Assembly (NCBI GenBank): GCA_002839155.1
Contig: PGXM01000007.1
Location: forward strand, 68,621 to 132,620
Reading direction: 5' to 3'
From: Tenericutes bacterium HGW-Tenericutes-1
Lineage (GTDB): Bacteria; Bacillota_I; Bacilli_A; Izemoplasmatales; Hujiaoplasmataceae
Length of the DNA: 64,000 nt
Shown piece by piece: positions 18,154-26,580 of the stretch (its first letter is position 1; each line of letters opens with the position of its first letter). The position numbers and the translations under genes are program-made. The notes beneath the pieces were generated by a model. That model searched no databases. It saw only the letters and a list, made by a program, of their open reading frames with translations, and was not told the origin of the DNA.

Positions 18154-18864
18154 TTAGTTCTCTTCTTTTTTAGGTTCTTCAACCTTAGCTTCTTGTTTAG
18201 CTAATTGCTCAGCTTCAAGTTGAGCTTTGGCAATTTTAATTGCTTCTTCTTTTAACGCTGTTTGATCTCCTACAGCTTTTTGTACATTATAGTCAGACAC
18301 AACTTTAACGAATTTAATAACTTCATAGACGAGGAAAGCAAAGCATGGTAATACGATGAATAAGAAGAAACCGATTGGTGATTTAACAAAGTCAATGAAG
18401 CCATCAGTAAAATTACCTAATCCTGTTAATTTTCTTCCATTCCACACACCAAAGATATCTGATTGGAATACAAGCTCTTCAACTGCTAGTGGATTATCAC
18501 CATCTGTCGTAAACCAGTAAACGCCATCGATAACTTCAATTTCAGTAATTCTATGTGAGTTATAGATTAAGTATTCTTCACCATTAACTTCAACGAAAGT
18601 CTTATAAGTAATGACATCGTCAACTTCAAGATCAGCCAATTCAAATTTTGTATCAACAAAAATTAAATCGCCACTATTAAAAGTTGGACTCATTGAGTCT
18701 GATTGAACGCTCAAAGTTGATATACCTAAGAATGAAGAAGAATTCTCATCTTGCTTGGTGAACAAAGCAAACACTGCGTAAAAGAATACAAATGCTAAGA
18801 CAACCCAGAATGCGATATTTCCTATTAGTTTCCAAGTAGCCTTCTTTTTAGTGATATTTTCCAT
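18154..18864 (-). CDS. SipW-type signal peptidase I (first copy)
   Basis: About 236 residues, SipW family. The catalytic Ser lies in VQSDSMSPTF, His in YNSHRITEI, and TTDGDNP is the third conserved box. An N-terminal helix (about 13-38) and a C-terminal helix (about 165-190) flank the extracytoplasmic catalytic domain; the tail is Glu/Lys/Ala-rich and likely cytoplasmic. The ATG at 18864 has GAGGAG seven bases upstream, better than the GTG at 18870. It follows the main TasA-like gene and probably processes it. A TATAAT box at 18907-18912 could give extra transcription. Confidence 0.9.
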   Translation of the reverse strand: MENITKKKATWKLIGNIAFWVVLAFVFFYAVFALFTKQDENSSSFLGISTLSVQSDSMSPTFNSGDLIFVDTKFELADLEVDDVITYKTFVEVNGEEYLIYNSHRITEIEVIDGVYWFTTDGDNPLAVEELVFQSDIFGVWNGRKLTGLGNFTDGFIDFVKSPIGFFLFIVLPCFAFLVYEVIKFVKVVSDYNVQKAVGDQTALKEEAIKIAKAQLEAEQLAKQEAKVEEPKKEEN

Positions 18865-19005
18865 AAACACACTCCTCTAATATAAATGCATAGCACGCTA
18901 AACTATATTATATAGTATGTTTGTTAAAATTTCACCATGATTTTGTTAAATAATACATAAATTAAGCGATTTACTTGCATTTTTAGGGTTTGTAATATGC
19001 TTCTT

Positions 19006-19033
19006 GAAGCTGTTATCCGAAAATAACAGCTTC
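19006..19033. promoter_or_regulatory. Strong intercistronic hairpin without T tract
   Basis: A perfect 11-bp inverted repeat (GAAGCTGTTAT / ATAACAGCTTC, six-base loop) just after the stop of the gene at 19062. No T run follows on the minus strand, so it is more likely an mRNA-stabilising or processing element that raises expression of the upstream TasA-like gene over the enzymes downstream. Confidence 0.6.
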
Positions 19034-19061
19034 TGGAAGAATATTTCTAAACTAATAGGTA

Positions 19062-19991
19062 TTATTCAATTGTAAATGAGAATGATACATCAAATGAGTC
19101 GTCAATGATTTCGTTTGTTGTTTGAGCGTCCCAGCCTTCAACATAAATCATGCAAGTTACAAGCACTGGAGAATTAATTGTTAATGCGGTAATAATTGTA
19201 CCAGGTGTACCAGTAGCAGATGTACCAATAATCGAATGGGTAGCAACTAAGTCATCAGATAGTGATGCAGACAAATCAGACAATTGATTGAAACCATCTA
19301 AGAGTGTATAAGGTGCTGAATCATCATATCCTGTTTGACCATCTAAATAAGCAAATTCATAATCTGCAGATCCAGTTGATGGTGTATAAATAAACGATGA
19401 TGTTGATCCAGAATAATCGCCTAACCAAACTGACATTCTAATTGCATTGACTGCTTGATCAGTGCCAGTAGTAGTGAATGCACTTAATCTAAGATTTTTA
19501 CCAGCTGTTTGTGACATAATCCAAAATCTCACTTGAATTACTCCGCCAGTAGCAGTATTCACATTAGCAGAATATCCGTTTCCACCTTCTTGAGCAAGGT
19601 CTAAGTCAGCAACTGCAGTAAGTGGTCTTGTGTAAGCGTTACTAGAAAACACATTTAAGACATCTCCATCTAATGCATCATAAGCAGCGTTAATAGCTGT
19701 AACGGGTTTTAATCTTGCGGCAACGATTGGATATGTGCCAACAATATCGCCTTCATCAAGAATTGTTCTGTATAAGCTTGCTACAGTATTTGCGGAAGCT
19801 TCTGAAGCGACTGCATCAGGATCAGCAATTTTAATAAGTAAAGAGTCTTGTGATTGAACAGTAAGTGTTAACGATGAAGCTGTAACAGTACTTGATACGG
19901 TGAACCATGCAAAGGTTGAACCAATGGTAGCGACCAATGCGAAAATTAGTACGACTGCGGAAAGTATAACTTTTGATTTTAATGATTTCAT
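19062..19991 (-). CDS. TasA-like protein with SipW-type signal peptide, probable main fibre subunit
   Basis: 309 residues. The signal peptide ends in STFAWFTVSSTV, a SipW-type cleavage region with the aromatic AWF motif. The mature part is Ala/Ser/Thr/Asp-rich, without Cys, and ends in an alternating beta-strand (DSFDVSFSFTIE), as in donor-strand or beta-sandwich fibre subunits. It is followed by a strong RNA hairpin and a SipW gene, the arrangement expected for a major secreted subunit. Relation to TasA/camelysin is inferred from signal, composition and neighbours. Confidence 0.7.
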   Translation of the reverse strand: MKSLKSKVILSAVVLIFALVATIGSTFAWFTVSSTVTASSLTLTVQSQDSLLIKIADPDAVASEASANTVASLYRTILDEGDIVGTYPIVAARLKPVTAINAAYDALDGDVLNVFSSNAYTRPLTAVADLDLAQEGGNGYSANVNTATGGVIQVRFWIMSQTAGKNLRLSAFTTTGTDQAVNAIRMSVWLGDYSGSTSSFIYTPSTGSADYEFAYLDGQTGYDDSAPYTLLDGFNQLSDLSASLSDDLVATHSIIGTSATGTPGTIITALTINSPVLVTCMIYVEGWDAQTTNEIIDDSFDVSFSFTIE

Positions 19992-20065
19992 TTTTATTTC
20001 TCCTTTTTATTTTTTTGTTTTTTTGTTATCTATATGAATTTTTTTAAAGCACTATTTAAGTATTA

Positions 20066-20854
20066 CTAATCATCATTATTTTGATAAATTCTCGTGACAG
20101 TAAATTTCATTTCAAATTTTACTCCACCACTATGTAATGCAATATTATGATTCGAATCTTCACCTTCGTACCAAAGAATTACTGTGACCTTGGTGATTTC
20201 TCCGGGAACATATCTTGTGAAGGTTTGCTCCATAACAGTTGTAATACCTAAGAAAGGGGTGGTAAGAGGTTCTGGGTCTCCCGGTGATTTTCCACCTTCG
20301 GATTGTAATTTAGCGTATGTCTCGCCTACGCCATCAAATATAACACGAACTCGAACTGCTTCCTCTGCACCTTTACTTGCAGATATTAAGGTAATAGTTG
20401 TTTGTAAATCAACATCTTTCGTTCCAACATGCTCTAAATAAAATGTATATGCTAAATAGTTATCACCATTATTGGGGCCGTCGATAGAAGTTAACCATTC
20501 ATCATCCGGCATACATACTGTGTCACCCACTGGAAACGGAGTTAATAGGTTTCCTTCATTATCTCGTAATCCACAATAAGCTGTCATTCCATCAGCGTTT
20601 GCTACTTGGTCGGCGATAATTTTGGTTTTATACTCTTTATCATCAATATCATCATAAAGTGTCATACCAGACTCTAACGCTAACCTATCAAGCGTAAATG
20701 TGAAGTTACCAACTTTTTGACCATAATACGATATTGAGAAGATCATGAATGTCAGGAGTGCACTGGCGATAATACCTAGTCGACTCACTTTCGCAATCTT
20801 TGCTGCTTTAGAGGCAGCCATAACGCGTGCTGCTAATCTTCCTTTTTGACTCAT
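20066..20854 (-). CDS. First gene of the riboswitch operon: membrane-anchored or secreted TasA-like protein
   Basis: 262 residues. A basic Ala/Lys-rich N-terminus (about 1-25) leads to one hydrophobic helix (about 27-45) and then an acidic extracellular beta-rich domain with two cysteines (AYCGL and TVCMP). The helix lacks a clear AWF SipW motif, so it may stay membrane-bound as a fibre anchor or assembly base. The only start codon with a nearby ribosome site is at 20854, though the GGGGG sits 13 bases away, longer than usual. It is directly downstream of the c-di-GMP riboswitch. Confidence 0.6.
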   Translation of the reverse strand: MSQKGRLAARVMAASKAAKIAKVSRLGIIASALLTFMIFSISYYGQKVGNFTFTLDRLALESGMTLYDDIDDKEYKTKIIADQVANADGMTAYCGLRDNEGNLLTPFPVGDTVCMPDDEWLTSIDGPNNGDNYLAYTFYLEHVGTKDVDLQTTITLISASKGAEEAVRVRVIFDGVGETYAKLQSEGGKSPGDPEPLTTPFLGITTVMEQTFTRYVPGEITKVTVILWYEGEDSNHNIALHSGGVKFEMKFTVTRIYQNNDD

Positions 20855-20986
20855 ACCGTTATGCTAACCCCCTTCCCAAAAGAGAAACGAGCGTGGCTAG
20901 TTGCTTTTTGGGTAATAAAAAAAGCCACTATCCATTAAAGATTTAGATCGCTTTAACATTCTAAAGGTGTAATATCCCTTAGAAAT

Positions 20987-21021
20987 AAAAAAGCGCCCTC
21001 ATCTTTTACAAAGATAACGGC
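20987..21021 (-). terminator. Riboswitch expression platform: intrinsic terminator
   Basis: On the minus strand GCCGTTATCTTT pairs with AAAGATGAGGGC (one mismatch), followed by GC and six T residues. The 5' arm shares the 3' end of the c-di-GMP aptamer, so aptamer folding and termination should exclude each other; ligand would then turn the operon on (inference). Confidence 0.75.
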
Positions 21022-21091
21022 AACTGGCTACCATCTGATTAGAAGGCCCTATAGCTTTGCGTCGCTAGATTTCTCTAGTTTTGCTATTTAC
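21018..21091 (-). promoter_or_regulatory. Cyclic-di-GMP-I (GEMM-I) riboswitch aptamer, fibre operon
   Basis: The minus-strand RNA contains the GEMM-I hallmarks: a CTAG-AGAAAT-CTAG hairpin with GNRA-like loop, GACGCAAAGC, a short linker to GGGCC, then GGTAGCCAGTTGCCG. It starts a few bases after a perfect promoter and lies about 165 bases upstream of the first gene. A second, nearly identical aptamer lies at 45707-45779. Confidence 0.92.
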
Positions 21092-21097
21092 GCCTTC

Positions 21098-21126
21098 ATT
21101 ATAGTGAAGTAGGCATCAGTTGTCAA
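21098..21126 (-). promoter_or_regulatory. Perfect-consensus promoter of the SipW/TasA-like operon
   Basis: TTGACA (21121-21126) and TATAAT (21098-21103) on the minus strand, spacer exactly 17. Transcription should begin at about 21091, at the aptamer's 5' end. The region 20855-21125 holds only this promoter, the riboswitch and leader; a second T tract after GTGGC lies at 20917-20928. Confidence 0.88.
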
Positions 21127-21201
21127 GTACTTTGTGTAATTTTTGTGATTTTTTTTATATACTTTAGTATATATTTAGAAAACTCACAAAAATATAGATA
21201 A

Positions 21202-21238
21202 GGATACCCAAAAAGCCAGTTTTTTTTAATGGGTATCC
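21202..21238 (-). terminator. Terminator-like hairpin ending the acyl-CoA/Liv operon
   Basis: GGATACCCA and TGGGTATCC form a nine-pair stem with an AT-rich loop, followed on the minus strand by TTATCTATATTTTT. It lies 17 bases after the last stop codon of the operon. Confidence 0.6.
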
Positions 21239-21254
21239 CGTCCGTTTTATATCA

Positions 21255-22139
21255 TTATATCATAAAATTTAAAATCTCAATACTTAATTCTTGAACTTTA
21301 TCGACAAGCGGCGAATGTCCGCAATTTTCAAATTTTATATATTTGGAATTAGGTTTTAATGCTTCGATATTATCTAACACCATATATTCTGGGACCGTTT
21401 TATCGTGATCGCCCCAGAAATGTAAGACAGGACATAAAATATTTGAAATGGTATTATCACCATTTCGGTAAAAATTGAAAGCATTACCCATATTCAAAGT
21501 CGCCAAAGCGTAATCAACGTCTGCTAGATTCCTTTGTTTCATCGTTTCTGAAATATATAAAGCATTTTCTTCTACAGTAGGTTTATTTACTGTATAGATG
21601 GTTAAGTCATAAATATAAGTCATGAAACCTGTATTGTTGGCTTTTATTGCGTCAATAACTGGTTTGACTTGTAAGGGATCATTCGCCATTTCTTCTGGGC
21701 TATGATAGATTTCACCTAAAATAGGTTTAAATGTAGCATCTTTTTTAAAGATTGGATAACCTTTATGTGTCGTTGAATTAATTAAAATCAGTTTCTTAAC
21801 TAAATTTGGATGATGCGCTGAAAGTTCCATTGCCACTCCGCCACCTAAGGACCAACCACAAATCGTCGCTTTTGAAATATGAAGTCCTTGTAAAAATAAT
21901 ACGACGTCTTCTGCTAATTCTTTTAAAGAGGAGACTTTATTTTGATACGATGAATCACCAAAACCCCTCAAATCGATGGCAATCGTTCTTAATGTATCAG
22001 GTAATAACTTAATTAAAGGTAGATAATAAACAGAGCTTGAAAGATTGCCATGGATTAAAACCAAGACGTTATCGCCATTGCCTTTTTCTAAATAAGCTAA
22101 AGTTTCACCGTTTTTCAGTTTTAAGAATTTCTTTTCCAT
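21255..22139 (-). CDS. Alpha/beta-fold hydrolase
   Basis: About 294 residues, soluble. Classic triad motifs: oxyanion region LIHGNLSSS, nucleophile GWSLGGGVA, acid FWGDHDKTVP and histidine NCGHSPLVD. The ATG at 22139 has AGGAGG upstream and avoids the overlap that a longer frame would make. Last gene of the operon, next to another hydrolase of the same fold. It could cleave an ester, thioester or carbon-carbon bond of the substrate handled by the operon; the substrate is unknown. Confidence 0.85.
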   Translation of the reverse strand: MEKKFLKLKNGETLAYLEKGNGDNVLVLIHGNLSSSVYYLPLIKLLPDTLRTIAIDLRGFGDSSYQNKVSSLKELAEDVVLFLQGLHISKATICGWSLGGGVAMELSAHHPNLVKKLILINSTTHKGYPIFKKDATFKPILGEIYHSPEEMANDPLQVKPVIDAIKANNTGFMTYIYDLTIYTVNKPTVEENALYISETMKQRNLADVDYALATLNMGNAFNFYRNGDNTISNILCPVLHFWGDHDKTVPEYMVLDNIEALKPNSKYIKFENCGHSPLVDKVQELSIEILNFMI

Positions 22140-22149
22140 AAAAATCCTC

Positions 22150-22971
22150 CTATATTTGATATGTGGTGTCTTCCACATTGACAAATCCTAAGACAAGGCT
22201 TGTGAAGAGTAAGGGTCTTTCATACATTGAAGCGTGACCAACTTTTGGAATCTTCACTAATTCAGAATCTTTGATATGGTTAAATAAATACGTTTGATTG
22301 TCCATGGGGGTTAAATAATCTTCTTCTGCACTGACAATTAAAGTTTTAGCGGTTATTTTGTTTAGTTGATCTCTGACATCATACGATTCTGCACTTAATG
22401 TTAAGCGTTCCATCGCATCTAAAAATTCCGGATTCGAGAAAATTGGAATTAATACTTTCTCCCTGTTTTTCATCCATTCTAATTTAGATTCAAAATAATG
22501 CGGTGAATAAATCACTGGGATGGTTGTTTGATAATAGGCTTGTCCATTTCTGGTCTTACCCGCTTCAATCCAACCTCTGCCAATTTCTTTTAACCAAGGA
22601 CTGGTATAAGCGGTTGTATTAAATAGTAACAAGCGATCTACAAGTTTCGGATATTCAATCGCAAATAAGACGGCGACTTCACCACCATAAGAAATGCCAA
22701 CGATTGATACTTGATCTAATTTCAAATGATCCAGCAAGGCTTTTAATAACGATACTTGAATCATTTGGGTATAAGATTCTCCATGCAATTTTTCAGTTAA
22801 TCCTTGATCAAAGAAATCTAATCGGATTAATTGATTTTGAGCGGTTAAGGAATGCACGAAAGGCGTCCAGGATTTTGTGGACATCATAATGCCGTTTAAA
22901 ATAACAATGGGTTTGCCTGTGCCTTCAACGAGATAAAAAACTTCTTTACCTTGAAACTTAAAACTACTCAT
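22150..22971 (-). CDS. Alpha/beta-fold hydrolase
   Basis: About 273 residues. Nucleophile elbow VGISYGGEVAV, acid SAEEDYLTP and histidine PKVGHASMYERP are all present. The start at 22971 (AGGG seven bases upstream) overlaps the end of the CoA-transferase gene by eight bases, suggesting translational coupling. It differs clearly from its neighbour at 21255, so the two are not a recent duplication. Confidence 0.85.
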   Translation of the reverse strand: MSSFKFQGKEVFYLVEGTGKPIVILNGIMMSTKSWTPFVHSLTAQNQLIRLDFFDQGLTEKLHGESYTQMIQVSLLKALLDHLKLDQVSIVGISYGGEVAVLFAIEYPKLVDRLLLFNTTAYTSPWLKEIGRGWIEAGKTRNGQAYYQTTIPVIYSPHYFESKLEWMKNREKVLIPIFSNPEFLDAMERLTLSAESYDVRDQLNKITAKTLIVSAEEDYLTPMDNQTYLFNHIKDSELVKIPKVGHASMYERPLLFTSLVLGFVNVEDTTYQI

Positions 22972-24280
22972 ATAGATACCCTGCTTCAATCGCTTCTTTT
23001 CGTAATTGTTCTCTAAAGTTCGGGTGCGCGATTGATATTAATAGATTTGCGCGCTCGCGTATGTTCGTACCGCGCAAGCAAACCATACCATATTCTGTCA
23101 CAACATAATCTACGTCATTACGAGATAAAGAGACTGCTGCACCCGGTTTTAATGTTGCAACAATCTTAGAGGTTTCTTCTCTTTCGCCCGTCATTGGATT
23201 TTTTACCATGGCAGTTGAATAAAGTGCCATAAAGGATCTTCCGTTTTTCGCATTTTGTGCACCCACAGCCGTATCAGACTGTCCGCCGGTTCCTGAGAAC
23301 TGTCTTGTGCCTAATGATTCACTTGCACATTGTCCGGTTAAATCGATCTCTAAAGTTGAGTTAATGGATACTTGGTTATCATTCTTACCAATGATCGCTG
23401 GATCATTGACATAGGCTCCATTTAAAATCATGACGGAAGGATTATCATCGATGAAATCATAGAGTTCTTTTGAACCAAAAGCAAAACATGCAACATGTTT
23501 ATTCGGGTGTAACGTTTTCTTACTGCCGTTGATAACACCGGCTTTGATGAGTTCTAACATTCCAGTGGTAAACATTTCAGTATGAATGCCTAAATCCTTT
23601 TTATTGATTAAGGCTTTCGCTACTGCATTTGGCATTCCGCCAATGCCTAGTTGCAACGTATCACCGTCATGGATTTGACTGGCTATTAGTTGACCGATGA
23701 TGGTATCTTTTTCCGTTGGTTCAACGACAGGTAAGGTTGGAGCTGGATAATCAGCTTTCACTAAATAATCAACTTCACTAATGTGAACCGCCACATCTCC
23801 TAACGTTCTTGGAAAGTTCGGATTTATTTCTAAGATAGTGATATCTGCAGCATCGATCATTTGGCGTTCATAAACATTTGATAGTGATAACGAAACATAC
23901 CCATGTTTATCAGGCGTCGTTGATGCTGTGACAAAGATATTTGGTTTCTTATGATATAAACGTTTTGTCCCTGCAAAATGTAAATGATTTGGGATAAACG
24001 AGATATTGCCATTTTCATGTGCTTTTCTTAAGACGTTGGTATAAAACCATCCATCTAAAAAGAAAGTCTTATTCCATTTGGAATCAATAAAAAATTCTGC
24101 ATTCTGAATCGGAAGGCAGTTTGTAACGGTCACATTCTTGACTCTATCGCCAACTTTATGAAGATTGGCCATAAAGAGTTGTGGTTCATTCGCAGCCATA
24201 CCAACAACGATTTCATCGTTAGATTTCACTAAATCTATGGCTTCTAAAACGGTAATGTACTTGGGGGTTTTTGTTTTCAT
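22964..24280 (-). CDS. Acetyl-CoA hydrolase/transferase family CoA-transferase
   Basis: About 438 residues, class I CoA-transferase of the 4-hydroxybutyrate/butyryl-CoA:acetate type, moving CoA between acetyl-CoA and another carboxylate. The catalytic Glu region is LGIHTEMFTTG; the CoA-loop motif is LGIGGMPNAVAK; QFSGTGGQSD is also typical. Start at 24280 with GAGGAG upstream. In this operon it probably activates the imported acid or releases the product. Exact acyl specificity is not readable. Confidence 0.88.
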   Translation of the reverse strand: MKTKTPKYITVLEAIDLVKSNDEIVVGMAANEPQLFMANLHKVGDRVKNVTVTNCLPIQNAEFFIDSKWNKTFFLDGWFYTNVLRKAHENGNISFIPNHLHFAGTKRLYHKKPNIFVTASTTPDKHGYVSLSLSNVYERQMIDAADITILEINPNFPRTLGDVAVHISEVDYLVKADYPAPTLPVVEPTEKDTIIGQLIASQIHDGDTLQLGIGGMPNAVAKALINKKDLGIHTEMFTTGMLELIKAGVINGSKKTLHPNKHVACFAFGSKELYDFIDDNPSVMILNGAYVNDPAIIGKNDNQVSINSTLEIDLTGQCASESLGTRQFSGTGGQSDTAVGAQNAKNGRSFMALYSTAMVKNPMTGEREETSKIVATLKPGAAVSLSRNDVDYVVTEYGMVCLRGTNIRERANLLISIAHPNFREQLRKEAIEAGYLYE

Positions 24281-24312
24281 AAAGGCTCCTCGTTCATCTA
24301 AAACGCCCATCA

Positions 24313-24333
24313 AGGGGAGATACTTCTCCCCCT
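24313..24333. promoter_or_regulatory. Intercistronic hairpin after the substrate-binding protein gene
   Basis: AGGGGAGA-TACT-TCTCCCCCT forms a 7-8 bp stem with a four-base loop and no T tract on the minus strand. It may protect the upstream mRNA or weaken read-through, giving more binding protein than downstream enzymes. Confidence 0.45.
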
Positions 24334-24365
24334 GACGAACAGTATTAGTTATTTAGTTTCTAAAA

Positions 24366-25748
24366 TTAGTCTTGAGCTTCGATTTCTTCGATTGTTTGAA
24401 TTTCTCTTACTTTAGCAAATGATTCAATTGCCCAGTCTGTTTCAGTCACTTCAGTTGTTGCTGGATTGTCACCTAAAACGAAACCGTATTTCAATAATGA
24501 CATAGCAGCAATACCCCAACGTTTTCCATCAGAGAAGTCAACTGTTCCACCCATTGGGATGTCGATTGGTCCTTCTTCCATAGCTGCGATATAAGATGCC
24601 CATGTTAAATCTTCATCGTTTGCAGCAACTCTCTTTAAGCCTTCAATGAATACGGTAGCGGCGATATAACCAGCAATCGCAAATGAGTTACCATAATAAG
24701 ATAATTTTTGAGCGTCTGTCAAATCAGCGTTTGCGATAGTCGCAACGAAAGTTTGAACGTCTAAAGCACCTTTTTCAGAATAAATGTCAACCCAAGCATT
24801 TGTATAGATTGGACGAGCTTCATTAAATTCTGCATGGTTAACAGCAGTAATATCAGCGTTAACATAAGAAGTGAATACAGGAACGTTTAAAGCTGCATTA
24901 TGCATAGCAGAAAGTGTATAAGCAAATGGAGCTTGGTTCATTGCTAAAATAACAACGCTAACGCCTGTGCCTTTTAAGTAGTTAACAGCAGATCCAACCG
25001 TATCAGCATTGACAGCTAAATAAGTCATGTAATTAGCTCTGTTAAGTTCTTCAGCTTCAATTTCGATACCGGCTTTAATTGAGTTACCAACATCGTCATT
25101 CGTGTATAATACACCAATTTTAGCGGTAGCTGGTAATAATTCATCTTCTTCAGCACCATAAACTGCTTCTTGGAAAGCTCTAGCAGCCATGATACGTCCG
25201 TCTGTTAAGTAAATTGGTTGAACTGCCATAACAGGGTTTTCTGGAGTTTCAGCAAAGTATAATGCGTTAATACCTGTTGCTGCATAAACCATAGGAACGC
25301 CGGTTTCTTGGATGTAACTAATGGTTGCTCCAACGGTTGGAGTTCCAAAGTGACCAACAAGTGCGAAGACTTCATCTTCTTCAACTAAAGCTTCAGTATT
25401 AACTAAGCCTGTTGCACCGTTGAATCCATCGTCACGGTTGACTAAAGTAATCATTCTGCCATCGATGCCACCAGCGTCATTAACTGCTTTGAAAACAGCT
25501 TTGATGCCTTCGTTGAATGGTAAACCGATAAATGCATAGTCACCAGAGACAGTAGCTGTATTACCAACTAAAATCGTTGTGTCGGTAATTCCTTGAACAT
25601 AGTCAACTTCACCTGTTGTTGTAACAGTGGTCGTTGATGCTGTTGAAGTCGTACCTGTTGCGGTTGTGTTCGTTGTTGTTACAGCTGTACAAGCTGTTAA
25701 CACAACGCCAACAAATAATGTTAAAACTAATACGATTAATTTTTTCAT
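24366..25748 (-). CDS. livK: Branched-chain amino-acid-type ABC transporter substrate-binding lipoprotein
   Basis: 460 residues. Lipobox LTAC (Cys about residue 20), a Thr/Ser-rich stalk to about residue 46, then a type I periplasmic-binding fold of the LivK/HAAT family: GITDTTILVGNTATVSG, FNEGIKAVFKAVNDAGGIDG and VGHFGTPTVGA. It captures the solute at the cell surface for LivHMGF. Family members also bind amides, urea or aromatic acids, and the neighbours here (acyl-CoA enzymes) favour a carboxylate or amino-acid derivative. Confidence 0.85.
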   Translation of the reverse strand: MKKLIVLVLTLFVGVVLTACTAVTTTNTTATGTTSTASTTTVTTTGEVDYVQGITDTTILVGNTATVSGDYAFIGLPFNEGIKAVFKAVNDAGGIDGRMITLVNRDDGFNGATGLVNTEALVEEDEVFALVGHFGTPTVGATISYIQETGVPMVYAATGINALYFAETPENPVMAVQPIYLTDGRIMAARAFQEAVYGAEEDELLPATAKIGVLYTNDDVGNSIKAGIEIEAEELNRANYMTYLAVNADTVGSAVNYLKGTGVSVVILAMNQAPFAYTLSAMHNAALNVPVFTSYVNADITAVNHAEFNEARPIYTNAWVDIYSEKGALDVQTFVATIANADLTDAQKLSYYGNSFAIAGYIAATVFIEGLKRVAANDEDLTWASYIAAMEEGPIDIPMGGTVDFSDGKRWGIAAMSLLKYGFVLGDNPATTEVTETDWAIESFAKVREIQTIEEIEAQD

Positions 25749-25808
25749 TTTTTTCTCCTTTTTTGAATTTGTATAATATCCGGATTTCCGGTATTTACCT
25801 TAAATGAA

Positions 25809-26579
25809 TTAACCGCCAAGATAGGCTTTAACGAGTTGATCATCTTTTAAGAGATCAGCGCTTTTGCCTTCAGTCTTGACTTTACCAAGTTCTAGAACAT
25901 AGACGTAATCGGCAATTTTTAGCGTTTGATACGCATTTTGTTCGACGATTAAAATCGTTGTACCTTGGCTAGCGATGGTTTGAATCGCTTTGAAGATTTC
26001 TTGAACGATCAGTGGGGCTAAGCCCAGAGATGGTTCGTCTAAGAGTAAGAGTTTTGGTTTACCCATGAGGGCTCTGCCAATCGCAAGCATTTGTTGCTCC
26101 CCACCTGATAAGGTAGAAGCTTGTTGTTTTCTTCTTTCTTTTAATACTGGAAATAATTGGTAAACATCTTCTAAAGTATCAAGTCTCACTTTATGAGCTG
26201 ATTTTTTAACTTTTAGAACAGTAGAATCTTCATTTACCGTTTCAATTGTTTGTCCTTTGATGGAATAAGCGCCAACCATCAGATTTTCTTCTACGGTTAA
26301 CCCTCTCAAAATTAAACGACCTTCTGGGGATTGAAATATTCCTCTTTGAGCGAGTTTATAGGGTTCTAAATTGGTGATATTTTCACCATCAAAGAGGATT
26401 TTACCGCTTTTGGCTTTCACAACGCCATTCAAAGTCCGAATCGTTGAGGTTTTTCCTGCGCCATTCGCGCCTAAGATAGCGACGATGGTTCCTTCTTCAA
26501 TCGTTAAATTGATGCCTTTGATGGCTCTAATGATGCCATAGTCGACGATAAGATCTTTTACTTCTAAAATAACACTCAT
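25809..26579 (-). CDS. livF: ABC transporter ATP-binding protein LivF
   Basis: 256 residues, cytoplasmic ATPase of the HAAT transporter. Walker A GANGAGKTS, signature LSGGEQQML, Walker B LLLLDEPSLGLAP and the LivF-typical YQTLKIADYVYVLELG switch region. A small extra insertion lies near residues 100-120. It starts one base after the livG stop, with GGAGGCG upstream. Confidence 0.92.
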   Translation of the reverse strand: MSVILEVKDLIVDYGIIRAIKGINLTIEEGTIVAILGANGAGKTSTIRTLNGVVKAKSGKILFDGENITNLEPYKLAQRGIFQSPEGRLILRGLTVEENLMVGAYSIKGQTIETVNEDSTVLKVKKSAHKVRLDTLEDVYQLFPVLKERRKQQASTLSGGEQQMLAIGRALMGKPKLLLLDEPSLGLAPLIVQEIFKAIQTIASQGTTILIVEQNAYQTLKIADYVYVLELGKVKTEGKSADLLKDDQLVKAYLGG

Positions 26580-26580
26580 C

